A stretch of DNA of 64,000 nucleotides, from the NCBI RefSeq assembly GCF_006088715.1, contig NZ_CP030771.1, forward strand, positions 3,286,001-3,350,000. Direction: 5' to 3'. A program made the translations under genes and the position numbers. The stretch is from Streptomyces sp. YIM 121038. Lineage in GTDB: Bacteria > Actinomycetota > Actinomycetes > Streptomycetales > Streptomycetaceae. Of this stretch, positions 9,960 to 20,400 are shown piece after piece. The notes under the pieces were generated by a model. It saw nothing but the letters and a program-made list of their open reading frames with translations, did no database searches and was not told the origin of the DNA. Each line of letters begins with the position of its first letter. Position 1 is the first letter of the stretch.

Positions 9960-11471
9960 TCACACCCCGGGTACGGGGGCTGCCCCTCCCACCTCCGCGT
10001 CGGCCTGGGCCGTCACATGGCGGTCGAAGAGGAGGCCGCAGATGACCGCCCCCGCGAGGAAGACCACCGCGCCCCAGAAGAAGGCCGTGGTGTAGCTCTC
10101 CACGGATGCCTCCGCGGCGAGCTGCGGCGTGGGCTGCTTGCCCTCGACGAAGTTGTCCGCCGCGGTGATCGCCAGGGTGCTGAGCAGCGCGGTGCCGATC
10201 GAACCGCCGACCTGCTGCACGGTGTTGACCAGGGCCGACGCGGCTCCGGCGTCCTGCGGTTCGACCCCGACCGTGGCGACCGCCGCGCCCAGGGAGACCA
10301 CCAGGCCGAAGCCGACGCCCGCGATGAAGATGGGCGCGAGGATGCCGGCGGCGTACGAGCTGTCGACGCTGAGCTGGCCGAGCCAGAACGAGCCCACGGC
10401 GGCGAGGACGAGACCGCCGGGGATCAGCACGCGCGAGCCGAGCTTCGGTTCGAGGACCGGCGGGATGGTGGTGGCGCCGATCGCGATGCCGACGATCATC
10501 GGCAGGAAGGCGAGACCGCTCTCGATCGCCGAGAAGTCCAGGACCAACTGGAGGTAGTAGGTCAGGAAGAGGAACTGGACGAACAGGCCGATGCCCAGCA
10601 GGAACATGCCCAGATACGCGCTGCCGCGGTTGCGGTGCAGCACGATCCGCATGGGCAGGAGCGGGGTGCGCGTACGGAGTTCGAACAGGACGAACGCGAT
10701 CAGCAGGACGCCGCCCGCGAGGAGCAGGCCCCATACGTCGGTGCCGCCCCACTCGCCGTCGTCGGCGTTGGACAGGCCGTAGGCCAGGCAGAACAGGCCG
10801 AGGGACGCCGTCACCGTGCCGGGCAGGTCGAGCTTGTCCGGGCGGTGCTCCGCCTGCCGGTTGTGCATGGTCAGCATCGCGCCGACGAACACCGCCGCCG
10901 TGAAGACGACGTTGACGTAGAGGCACCAGCGCCAGTCGAGCCAGTCGGTGAGGGCACCGCCGAGCAGCAGGCCGAGCGCGAGCCCGCCGCTGCCGAGCGC
11001 GCCGTAGACGCCGAAGGCCTTGACCCGTTCCTTCGGATCCTTGAACACGGTCAGCAGGAACGACAGCGCGGCCGGTGCGACCAGGGCGGCGAAGGCGCCC
11101 TGCAACGCGCGCGCCGTGACCAGCATGGAGAAGCCGTTGGCCGCGCCGCCGAGCACCGACATGATGCCGAAGCCGACGATGGAGATCATCAGCGACCGCT
11201 TGGCGCCGATCAGGTCGACGACCCGGCCGCCGAGCAGCAGGAGGCTGCCGAAGGCGAGGGCGTAGGCCGTGACCACCCACTGCCGGTCGCCGTCGCCGAA
11301 CCCGAGGTCGGCCTGGGCCGACGGCAGCGCGATGTTGACGACCGTGGTGTCCAGGAAGATCGTGAACTGGGCGACACCGATGACGGCGAGGATTAACCAG
11401 CGCTTGGCGTAGTGCGGATCGGACGAGAGTTCCGCCGCCACCTTTGCTCCGGATTCTGCTGACTCTGACAT
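9960..11471 (-). CDS. MFS drug-efflux transporter (DHA2, 14-TMS type)
   Basis: A 503-residue integral membrane protein with the drug:H+ antiporter features FLDTTVVNIALP in the first helix, a VVTAYALAFGSLLLLGGRVVD motif-A-like loop and WRWCLYVNV near helix 6. Its length and about 14 hydrophobic segments fit the DHA2 family, which often exports polyketides. The ATG at 11471 is preceded by AAGGG at about 8-nt spacing; an upstream in-frame start would run into the palindrome at 11495-11520. Leu26 is encoded by TTA (11394-11396), so translation may depend on the bldA tRNA. The gene lies between the aminotransferase fusion and a strong terminator. Export or self-resistance for the cluster product is inferred from context. 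Confidence 0.9.
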   Translation of the reverse strand: MSESAESGAKVAAELSSDPHYAKRWLILAVIGVAQFTIFLDTTVVNIALPSAQADLGFGDGDRQWVVTAYALAFGSLLLLGGRVVDLIGAKRSLMISIVGFGIMSVLGGAANGFSMLVTARALQGAFAALVAPAALSFLLTVFKDPKERVKAFGVYGALGSGGLALGLLLGGALTDWLDWRWCLYVNVVFTAAVFVGAMLTMHNRQAEHRPDKLDLPGTVTASLGLFCLAYGLSNADDGEWGGTDVWGLLLAGGVLLIAFVLFELRTRTPLLPMRIVLHRNRGSAYLGMFLLGIGLFVQFLFLTYYLQLVLDFSAIESGLAFLPMIVGIAIGATTIPPVLEPKLGSRVLIPGGLVLAAVGSFWLGQLSVDSSYAAGILAPIFIAGVGFGLVVSLGAAVATVGVEPQDAGAASALVNTVQQVGGSIGTALLSTLAITAADNFVEGKQPTPQLAAEASVESYTTAFFWGAVVFLAGAVICGLLFDRHVTAQADAEVGGAAPVPGV

Positions 11472-11494
11472 TCCACTTACCCTTTGTCGATCAG

Positions 11495-11520
11495 GCCGGA
11501 CCATCGGCCGATGGTCCGGC
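11495..11520. promoter_or_regulatory. Perfect 26-bp palindrome upstream of the MFS gene (candidate operator)
   Basis: Half-site GCCGGACCATCGG followed by its exact reverse complement CCGATGGTCCGGC, with no spacer. It lies in the 70-nt gap between the fusion gene stop and the MFS ATG. Such sites upstream of efflux genes are often bound by TetR-type repressors, and a TetR-like remnant lies at 40159-40344. As RNA it could also act as a terminator hairpin for the upstream operon. Confidence 0.6.
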
Positions 11521-11541
11521 GAGCTGAATTCCCGGCAGACG

Positions 11542-14406
11542 TCAGGTGGAAATCGCCTCGAACCCGTGCTGCTGGGCGAGGTCGATGATTGCGTGCACCC
11601 GTTCCTGGGTAATGGCGCCTTCGCTCAACGTTCCGCCAGCGCCGGACAGGGCGAGGACGATTGCTTCCGCAGTCCCCGCCAGCAATTCACCCGTGTTCAA
11701 TGGACCATTGAAACCACGCGGCAGAATAGTATCCTCCGCTACCGAAAGAACACCACCCCGGATGTAAAGCAAATCGTCCCGCCCGGTGACAATGGCTGAT
11801 TCCGCACCCGTGCCGAAGAAGGAGAGATCGGCGACGATCGCGCCCTGGGCGAGATGCTTCTCCGCGAGAACCGGAACCGGACTCGAATGCGCCGCAAGGA
11901 CCGCGTGCGCATTCCGCACCTCGGCCAGGTCGTCGGTCGCGACGACGAACGGGTTGACGTCATAGGAATCAGCGAGATGCGCGGCGATGGCCGCGGCGCT
12001 CGGCTCGTCACCGGAGCGCCCGTCGGCGAGCCACTTGGTGACGAGCGGCTCGGCGGACAGCGCCGCCGCGATGCCGCTCAGCTCGCCCCCGGCCGCGATC
12101 CGCGTCCACGCGTCCTGGTAGATCCGGTGCTCGGTGGCGCGCAGCCGCTCGGCCGAGCCCTCCCGGCCGCTGCCCACCAGGACGATCCTCGCGACGTACT
12201 CGGCGCTGAGCGCGGCGAGCGCGGAGCCCACGCGGCCACCGCCGCCGACGACCGCGACGGTCAGCCCGGCCAGGTCGCCGAAGCGGGCCAGCGCGGGCTG
12301 TTCGAGCGCGGCCAGGGTGGCGCCGACCGCGAGGGTGCTGCCCGCGGTGACCGTGACGCCGGGCACCCGCAGCGCGCCGCCGTGCCCGCTCACCGTGCCG
12401 AGGCCGAAGCCGATGCCGACGGTCTCGTGGCCGTCCGCCTTGGCCGCGCGCACCCGGCGGTCGAGGTCGAGGCCGATCAGGAAGGTCTGCCCGGTGGTCC
12501 GGTAGGCGCGCAGCTGGTGCTGCGACACCAGGAGCGGGTAGACGGTGAGGTCGACGGAGGCGCCCTGCGGGGACGTGTAGCGGACCGGGGGCGTCGCGGG
12601 CAGGTCCTTGAGCAGCTCGGAGCGCTGGACGTAGGCGAGCAGCGCCGCGTCGTCCAGGTCGGCGAGCGAGGGGTCGAGCTCGCGCAGCGTGTCCGGGGTC
12701 AGCGGGTAGCTGACGAGCGCGACCTTGTGGGCGGCCGGCTCGGCGGGCGCGGCCGGCTCCGGTGCGGCGGCCTCCGCCTGGGGCGTCCGGAAGTCCTGGA
12801 TCTCGCGCGGCTGCCCCGCGGCGCCGGTCAGCGGGTGGATCAGCGGCAGCGCGTCCTGGTGGCGCAGGATCTCGCAGACCGCGGTGAGACCGGTGCGCAG
12901 CTGCTCGATCTCCGCGTCGGTGAGGTGGATCGAGGGCTCGATCCGCAGCATGTTGGGCACGCTGGCCGTCGGCCCGGTGCGGATGCGGTGGACCAGCTGG
13001 AGGTAGCTGCCGATCAGGAAGACCAGCAGGCCCGCGGCCGCCTTCTCGCGGATGACCGGGGAGGCGGCCTGGCTCTGGTCGGCGAACTCCAGGCCGATGA
13101 GCAGGCCCTTGCCGCGGACGTCGAGCACCACGTCGGGGTACTCCTCGGCCAGCTCGCGCAGCACGCCGAGGACGCGTTCGCCGCGCTCGGCGGCCAGGTC
13201 GTAGGCGGCGCCGCCGTCGGCTTCGAGGAGTTCGAGGGTGCGCAGGGCGATGGCCGTGGTGAAGCCGTCCTTGGCGAAGGTCGAGCTGTGCACCAGCTCG
13301 AACTCGGGGCGGTAGCGCGACTGCCGGACCAGCATGGCGGAGGTCTTGCCGATGCCGCCGCCGAGGGACTTGCCGAGGAGGTAGTAGTCGCCGAGCAGCC
13401 CGATGTGGGAGCTCGCGAAGAACTTCCCGGTGCGGCCCATGCCGGTCTGGATCTCGTCGATGACGACCGGGCACCCGGCCGCGTCGCAGATCTCCCGGAC
13501 GCGGGCGGCGTACTCGGGCGTCAGCGCGTGGATCCCGCCCTCGCCCTGGATCGGCTCCACGATCAGCCCGCCGACGACGGGGAAGGGCCGCTCGACGAGG
13601 GTGACCCTGCCGTCCACGACCTCGACGTCGAGCGCGGCGAGCCGGTGCTCGGCGAGGGCGCTCTCCAGCGCCGCCGCGTCGTTCGGCGGTACGAACGTCA
13701 CGGGCAGGCCGAGCGAGGCGAACGCCGCGCGGAACGTCGGGTTGAAGGTGAACTGGGTGCTGCCGAGGAGCTTTCCGTGGAAGGCGCGCTCCAGGGCGAA
13801 GAACACCGGGCTCGTGCCCGCGAGGCCGATGTTGTGCGCGGCCACCGCGCCGAGCAGCGCGCCGAACTCCTCGGCGGTGGTCGGCACCGGCACGTCGCCG
13901 GGCAGCAGGGACGTGTCGTCCGGCAGCCGCGCGGAGCCGTCGCCCACGGCCCGCACGGCCGCGTCGACGTTCCACTCGACCTGCTCGAACAGGCTCTTCA
14001 CCCGCAGCACGCGGTCGAACTCGCAGTGCTTGACGGCCGCTTCGACGGCCTCCGCGCCGCTGTTGGCGAAGATCACCGGGTAGGGCTCGGCGCCGGGGAA
14101 CTCCCGGCCGAGTATCCCGTTCAGGACCGCGCCGACCCGGTCGGCGGTCGGGTGCTCGGAGAACTGCGAGTGCACGGGTACGCCGGTGTCGAGGAGCTCC
14201 TTGGCGTGCGCCACGATCTCCGGGTGGTTGTGGCCGAGCATGAGCGAGCCCCAGCCGCCGACCAGGTCGAGCACCGGCACCTCGGTGCCGCTCTCGTCCA
14301 GGTAGTACAGGGAGTTCCGCTCCGCCCGGACGTACTTGAGGTTCAGGCCGAAGGTGCCGAGCATGCCGGTCAGTAGGGCTTCGGCGTATCGGGTGGGTGA
14401 GTTCAC
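11542..14406 (-). CDS. Class III aminotransferase fused to an acyl-ACP-reductase-like domain
   Basis: 954 residues. Residues 1 to about 515 are a PLP class III aminotransferase: ANSGAEA phosphate-binding loop, VIDEIQTGMGRTG, and LLGKSLGGG with the expected Schiff-base Lys346. About 85 residues are inserted between VKHCEFDR and RAFHGKLLG compared with ordinary members. After an Ala/Pro/Glu linker (about 530-550), residues 550-954 resemble cyanobacterial long-chain acyl-ACP reductase (AAR): TVGIGFGLGTV, a Rossmann VAVVGGGGRVGSAL (about 710-725), IRGGVLS and QQHGFEAI near the end. That half contains no cysteine at all, and alignment from memory puts Ala where AAR has its catalytic Cys. The GTG start at 14406 has AGGAGA at proper spacing and lies 15 nt after the PKS B stop, so the genes are coupled. 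Inferred role: reductive release to an aldehyde and transamination to an amine. The last ~150 codons (11542-11990) use far more A/T-ending codons than the rest. Confidence 0.8.
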   Translation of the reverse strand: MNSPTRYAEALLTGMLGTFGLNLKYVRAERNSLYYLDESGTEVPVLDLVGGWGSLMLGHNHPEIVAHAKELLDTGVPVHSQFSEHPTADRVGAVLNGILGREFPGAEPYPVIFANSGAEAVEAAVKHCEFDRVLRVKSLFEQVEWNVDAAVRAVGDGSARLPDDTSLLPGDVPVPTTAEEFGALLGAVAAHNIGLAGTSPVFFALERAFHGKLLGSTQFTFNPTFRAAFASLGLPVTFVPPNDAAALESALAEHRLAALDVEVVDGRVTLVERPFPVVGGLIVEPIQGEGGIHALTPEYAARVREICDAAGCPVVIDEIQTGMGRTGKFFASSHIGLLGDYYLLGKSLGGGIGKTSAMLVRQSRYRPEFELVHSSTFAKDGFTTAIALRTLELLEADGGAAYDLAAERGERVLGVLRELAEEYPDVVLDVRGKGLLIGLEFADQSQAASPVIREKAAAGLLVFLIGSYLQLVHRIRTGPTASVPNMLRIEPSIHLTDAEIEQLRTGLTAVCEILRHQDALPLIHPLTGAAGQPREIQDFRTPQAEAAAPEPAAPAEPAAHKVALVSYPLTPDTLRELDPSLADLDDAALLAYVQRSELLKDLPATPPVRYTSPQGASVDLTVYPLLVSQHQLRAYRTTGQTFLIGLDLDRRVRAAKADGHETVGIGFGLGTVSGHGGALRVPGVTVTAGSTLAVGATLAALEQPALARFGDLAGLTVAVVGGGGRVGSALAALSAEYVARIVLVGSGREGSAERLRATEHRIYQDAWTRIAAGGELSGIAAALSAEPLVTKWLADGRSGDEPSAAAIAAHLADSYDVNPFVVATDDLAEVRNAHAVLAAHSSPVPVLAEKHLAQGAIVADLSFFGTGAESAIVTGRDDLLYIRGGVLSVAEDTILPRGFNGPLNTGELLAGTAEAIVLALSGAGGTLSEGAITQERVHAIIDLAQQHGFEAIST

Positions 14407-14421
14407 CGTGTCTCCTGGTGG

Positions 14422-17400
14422 TCAGCGGTTCGGTTGGGCGGAAGCGCGGCCGAGTTCCCGGTCGATGAAGTCGAAGACCTCGTTCTCCGTCGCGGTCTCG
14501 ATCGCGGCGGCCAGGTCCGTGTCGCCGGTGCCGGGGACCGCGTCGGGCCGCGCGTCGGTCCAGGCCTTGTTCCAGCGGGTGAGGATGGCGTTGAGCCGGG
14601 CGGCGATCTCGGTGCGGCCGGACTCCTCATCGGCCTCCGCGTCGACCGGGACGGCCATCAGGACGGCCTCCAGCTTGTCCAGTTCGGCCAGGGCCGAGCG
14701 CCGGCTGACGCCGTCGGTGAGGGCGAGGCGTTCCAGCAGGTGGTCGACGAGGGCCCCGGGCGAGGCGTGGTCGAAGACCAGCGTCGTCGGCAGGGACAGA
14801 CCGGTCTGCTCGCCGAGCCGGTTGCGGAACTGCACGGCGGACAGCGAGTCGAAGCCGGAGTCCCGGAAGGACACCTCCCACTGGAGGTGGTCCGGTGCCG
14901 CGTGGCCGAGCACCGCGGCCGCCTCGGCCCGCACCAGGTCCCGCAGGTGCGCCTCGGCCTCGGCCCGGCCCATGCCCGCGAACCGGTCGCCCGGCTTGTC
15001 GGCACTGGCCCGGCGGCGCTCACCGCGCGGCACGAGTCCGCGCAGCACCACCGGGACCTGCGCCGGGTCGCGGCGCAGGGCGGCCAGGTCGAGCGGCGCG
15101 GGCGCGACCACGGCGAGCCCGGTGGCGAGGGCGGCGTCGAACAGCGCGCACGCCTCGTCCCCGGCGATCACCCGCAGGCCCGGCTGCCCGCCCTCGACCA
15201 TCCGGCCCCAGGCGAGCGACACCGCGGGCAGCCCGCGGGAGCGGCGGTGCGCGGCGAGGGCGTCCAGGTAGGCGTTCGCCGCGGCGAAGTTGGCCTGCCC
15301 GGGGCTGCCGAGCAGGCCGACCACGGAGGAGAACAGGGCGAACAGCGCGGGCGGGGCGTCGGCCGTCAGCTCGTGCAGATGCCGGGCCCCGTCCACCTTG
15401 GGCCGCAGCACGGCGGCGACGCGCTCCGGGGTGAGCGCGGTGAACACCCCGTCGTCCAGGACGTTCTCGGTGTGGACGACCCCGGTGAGCGGGTGCTCGG
15501 CCGGGATGTCCGCGAGCAGCGCGCGCACGGCCTCGCGGTCGGCCAGGTCGCAGGCCACCACGGTGGCCCTCGCGCCCAGGGCGGTGAGTTCGTCGCGCAG
15601 CCCCTCGGCGGGCGAGCCGGGGCCGTGCGGGTCGGCGAGCACCAGGTGCCGCACTCCGTACGCGGTGACCAGGTGCCGGGCGAACAGGGCGCCCAGTTCC
15701 CCGTCGGCGCCGGTGACCAGCACGGTGCCGCCGTCCACGAGGGCGGGCGGCGCCGCCTCGGACGCGGCCGTGGGCACGAGCCTCGGCGCGTACAACTTTC
15801 CTGCCCGGACGGCCAGTTGGGGCTCACCCGCCTGGGCCACCAGGGGCAGCTGGTCGACGGAGGCCGGGTCGTCGTCCAGGTCGACGAGCACGATCCGGTC
15901 GGGGTGCTCCGCCTGGGCGGAGCGCAGCAGGCCCCACACGGCGGCTCCGGCCGGGTCGCGCATCTCGTCCTCGGCGCCGCGGGACAGCGCGCCCCTGGTC
16001 ACCACGGCCAGGCGGTTGTCCGGCAGGTCCTCCTGGGCCAGCCAGCGCTGGGCCGCGTCCAGCGCCCGCGCCACGGCCCGGTGCGCGGCGGCCACCGGGT
16101 CGCCCGCCGGGTCCGGCTCCGACGGCTCGACGAGGAGGACGTCCCACGGGGTGAAGGACGCGGCCGCCTCGTCGACGCCGTCGAAGCGCAGCGACGCGAT
16201 CTGGGCGAGGTCGCCGGTGGCGTCGCCGAGCAGGGCGAGCAGGCTCTCCGGCTCGTCGTCGGACACCGGTGCGACCGGTGTCCACTCGGGCGCGAACAGC
16301 GGGGCCGTACCGGCGGACACCGGAGCCGCACCGCCGTCCCTGGGGGTCAGGACCGCCGGGGCGAGCCGCACGGATTCGGCCACGAGGACGGGGAGCCCGG
16401 CCTCGTCGACGGCCTCCAGACGGAACGCGTCCGCACCGGCGGGGGCCAGGCGCACGCGCACGGCCGTCGCCTCACCGGCGTGCAGGGCGACGCCCTCCCA
16501 GGCGAGCGGGAGCAGCGCGGAGCCGTCCGGGCCCGCCCCGGGCCCGCCGAGCAGGAGGGGCTGCACGGCGGCCTCCAGGAGGGCCGGGTGGATCCCGTAG
16601 CCTCCGGCGTCCGCGGCGGCGCCTTCGGGCAGCCGGACCTCGGCGAACAGTTCGTCGCCCCGGCGCAGGACCGACGCGAGGCCCTGGAACGCCTCGCCGT
16701 AGCGGTACCCGGCGTCGGCGAGGTCCTCGTACGCCCAGTCCACGGCCTTGGCCTTGGCCGGCGGCCAGACGGCCGGTTCGGTGTCGGCCCGGTCGGCGGC
16801 GGGGGCGAGCACGCCGGTGGCGTGGCGGGTCCACTCCGGGGCGGTGCCGTCGCCGTCCCGTGCGGGGTCTTCGGCGGGCCGGGAGTAGATCCCCACGGTC
16901 CGCCGCCCGGCCGCGTCGGGCTCCCCGGTCACCACCTGTACGCGTACGGCGCCCTGGTCGGGCAGGACGAGGGGCTCGGTGACGGTGAGTTCGGCGAGGT
17001 CGGGGCAGCCGGTGGCGTCCCCGGCGCCGATCGCCAGGTCCACCAGGGCGGCCCCGGGCAGCACCGGCACCCCGGCGACGACGTGGTCGGCGAGCCACGG
17101 GTGGGTGGTCAGGGACAGCCGGCTCGTGAACACCGTCTCGTCCCGGCCCGCCACGGCGACGGCCGCGCCGAGGAGGGCGTGCTGCCCGGCCCCGGCGCTC
17201 TCGCCGCCGGCGGGGGCAGACTCGGCGGCCCAGTACCTGCGGCGCTCGAACGGATAGGTGGGCAGGGCCGTCCGGCCCGCTCCGGTGCCCGCGAACACGG
17301 CCGCCCAGTCGACGGCCGCACCGGCGACGAACAGCTCCCCCACCCCGTCGAGGACGGCGTGCACGGAGGGACGCCCCTCGGCGAGCAGGAGCACCGAGCC

Positions 17401-20400
17401 CGCGAGCACCCGCCGGGGGCCGGACTCGACGCACCGGGTCACGCCGTGCTCGGTGAGCCACCGCTCGGCGGCGGCGCTGCCCTCGGTCCCGCCGTCGCGG
17501 CCGGGCCGGTCGTCGGCGGTGAGCGGCGTGCCGGTGCGCAGCGACACCACGGGGATCCGCGGCGCGTCGTACGTCACGTCGGCCGCGCCCCGCGCCGTCA
17601 GGAGGCGGCCCGCGTCGGCCAGGGAGAGGGCCCCGGCGACGTGCGCGGCGGCGAGCTCGCCGACACCGGTGCCCGCGACACAGCCGACGGTGACGCCCCA
17701 GGCCCTGACCAGGCGGTACAGCGCCACCTCGGCGGCGAACCCGGCCGCGTCCCGGCCCTGTTCGCCGAGCCCGGCCAGCGTCTCGTCGTACGCCTTCGCG
17801 TACGCGGGCAGCGTCTCGTACAGCACCTGGTCGGGGCCGTCGGCGGACCCGGTGAACAGGAACGCGGTCCGGCCGTCACCCGCGGCGGGCGCGTCGGCCC
17901 CGGCGATCGCCCGCAGCCCGGTCAGGGCCGCGGCGCCGCCGCCGGTGACGAGCACCGCGCGGTGGTCGAACGCGGAGCGCTGCGCCAGCGAGAACCCGAC
18001 GTCGAGCGGGTCCGGCTCGGTGTCGGCCTCCAGGAGGGCGAGCAGCCGCTCGGCCTGGACGCGCAGGGCCTGCGGCGACTTGGCGGAAAGGACCCACGGC
18101 ACCACCGGCAGGGCCACCTCGGCCCGGGGTCCGGCCGGGGCGTCGGGGGCCTGCTCCAGGATGACGTGCGCGTTGGTGCCGCTGAGCGCGAACGCGGAGA
18201 CCGCGGCCCGGCGCGGCCGGTCGAGCTCCGGCCACGGGCGCGCCTCGGTGAGCAGCTCGACCGCGCCGGACTCCCAGTCCACGGCGGAGGTCGGCTTGTC
18301 GATGTGCAGGGTCTTCGGCAGGACGCCGTGGCGCATGGCCATGATCGCCTTGACCAGGCCGCCGGCGCCCGCGGCGTGCTGGGCGTGCCCGATGTTGGAC
18401 TTCACCGAGCCGAGCCAGGCCGGGCGGTCGGCGGGCCGCTCCCTGCCGTACGTCGCCATCAGGGCCTCGGCCTCGATGGGGTCGCCGAGCTGGGTGCCGG
18501 TGCCGTGCGCCTCGATGAGGTCCACCTCGGCCGGTGCGACACCGGCGTTGGCGAGGGCCTGGCGGATGACGCGCTGCTGGGAGGGGCCGTTGGGCGCGGT
18601 CATGCCGTTGGAGGCGCCGTCGGAGTTGACCGCGCTGCCCCGGACCACGGCGAACACCGTGTGCCCGTTGCGCCGGGCGTCGGAGAGCCGCTCCAGGACG
18701 AACAGGCCCACGCCCTCGGACCAGCCGGTGCCGTCGGCGGACTCGTCGAACGCCTTGGACCTGCCGTCGGGCGCGAGGGTGCGCTGCCGGGAGAACTCGA
18801 CGAACCCGATGGGCTGCGCCATCACGGTCGCGCCGCCCGCGAGCGCGAGGCCGCACTCGCCGCTGCGCAGCGCGTTCGAGGCGAGGTGCAGGGACACGAG
18901 GACCGAGGAGCAGGCCGTGTCGATGGACATGGTCGGGCCTTCGAGGCCGAGGACGTAGGAGATCCGGCCGGAGCCGAAGGACGTCGTGGAACCCGTCAGG
19001 AGGTAGCCCTCGGCGCCCCCTTCGGCGGCGCCCGCGCCCGCGCCGTACTCCTGCGCGGTCAGACCGGTGTAGACGCCGGTGTCGCTGCCGCGCAGCGACT
19101 GCGGGTCGATGCCGCCGCTCTCCAGGGCCTCCCACGAGGTCTCCAGGAGCAGGCGCTGCTGCGGGTCCATCGCGAGGGCCTCGCGCGGCGAGATGCCGAA
19201 GAAGCCCGCGTCGAACTCGGCGGCGTCGTAGAGGAATCCGCCTTCCCGCGTGTAGAAGGTGCCCGGCTTGTCGGGGTCCGGGTCCCACAGCCGCTCGATG
19301 TCCCAGCCGCGGTCGTCCGGCATGTCGCCGATCGCGTCGACGCCGTCGGCGACGAGCCGCCACAGGCCCTCGGGCGTGCTGGCCCCGCCGGGGAAGCGGC
19401 AGGCCATGCCGACGATCGCGATGGGCTCGTTCGCGCCGCCGGGGCCCGGGACCGCCGCCGCGACGGCCGCGGCCGGAGCCGCGAGGTCGCCGCTCAGCTC
19501 GGCCAGGACGTACGCGGCGAGCGCCGAGGTCGTCGGGTAGTCGAAGACCACGCCGGGCGACAGGCGCAGGCCGGTGACCGCGGCGATCCTGTTGCGCAGC
19601 TCGACCGCCGTCAGGGAGTCGAAGCCGAGGTCCCGGAACGGCACGTTCTCGCTGATCCGCTCGCCCGCGCCGAACTGGAGCACGGCGGCCACCTCGGTCC
19701 GCACCAGCTCGGTGACGTGCTCGTGCCGGTCCTGCTCGGGCAGCGCGGCGAGCCGTCCGGCAAGCGCCCGCTGGTCGCCCGCGCCCTGGCGGACCACCCG
19801 GCGCGACGGGCGGCCGACGAGGCTCCGCAGCATCGCCGGGACCGGCACGGAGCCGGACCGCAGCGTCCGCAGGTCGAGCCGCGCGGGCAGGGTGACCGGG
19901 CTCGCCAGGGCGAGGGCCCGGTCGAACAGGGCCGCACCGGCCTGTGGCGTCAGGGGCCGCAGGCCCGTCCGGCTCAGCTGCTCCGCGGCCCCGGCCTGCA
20001 GCCCGCCCTCGGTGTCCCACAGGCCCCAGCCGAGGGAGATCGCCGGGAGGCCGTGGGCGCGGCGGTGCTGCGCGAGGGCGTCGAGGAACAGATTGGCCGC
20101 GGTGTATCCGGCCTGCCCCGCGTTGCCCAGCGTGCCCGCGAGGGACGAGAAGAGGGTGAAGAGGGCGAGGGGTTGGTGGCGGGTGAGTTCGTGCAGGTGC
20201 CAGGCGGCGTCGACCTTGGGCCGCAGGACGGTGGTGAGGCGTTCGGGGGTGAGGGCGGTGATGATGCCGTCGTCGATGACACCGGCGGTGTGCACGACAC
20301 CGGTCAGGGGGTGCTCGGCGGGGATGGCGTCCAGGACGGCCTTGAGCGCGTCGCGGTCGGCGGCGTCACACGCGGCGATCCGCACGGTGGCGCCCAGGCC

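Noticed and set aside
89..10045. Very long plus-strand open frame opposite PKS A and the following genes
   Set aside because: It has no domain pattern, is rich in Arg/Gly/Ala, and is the antisense shadow of GC-rich minus-strand genes.
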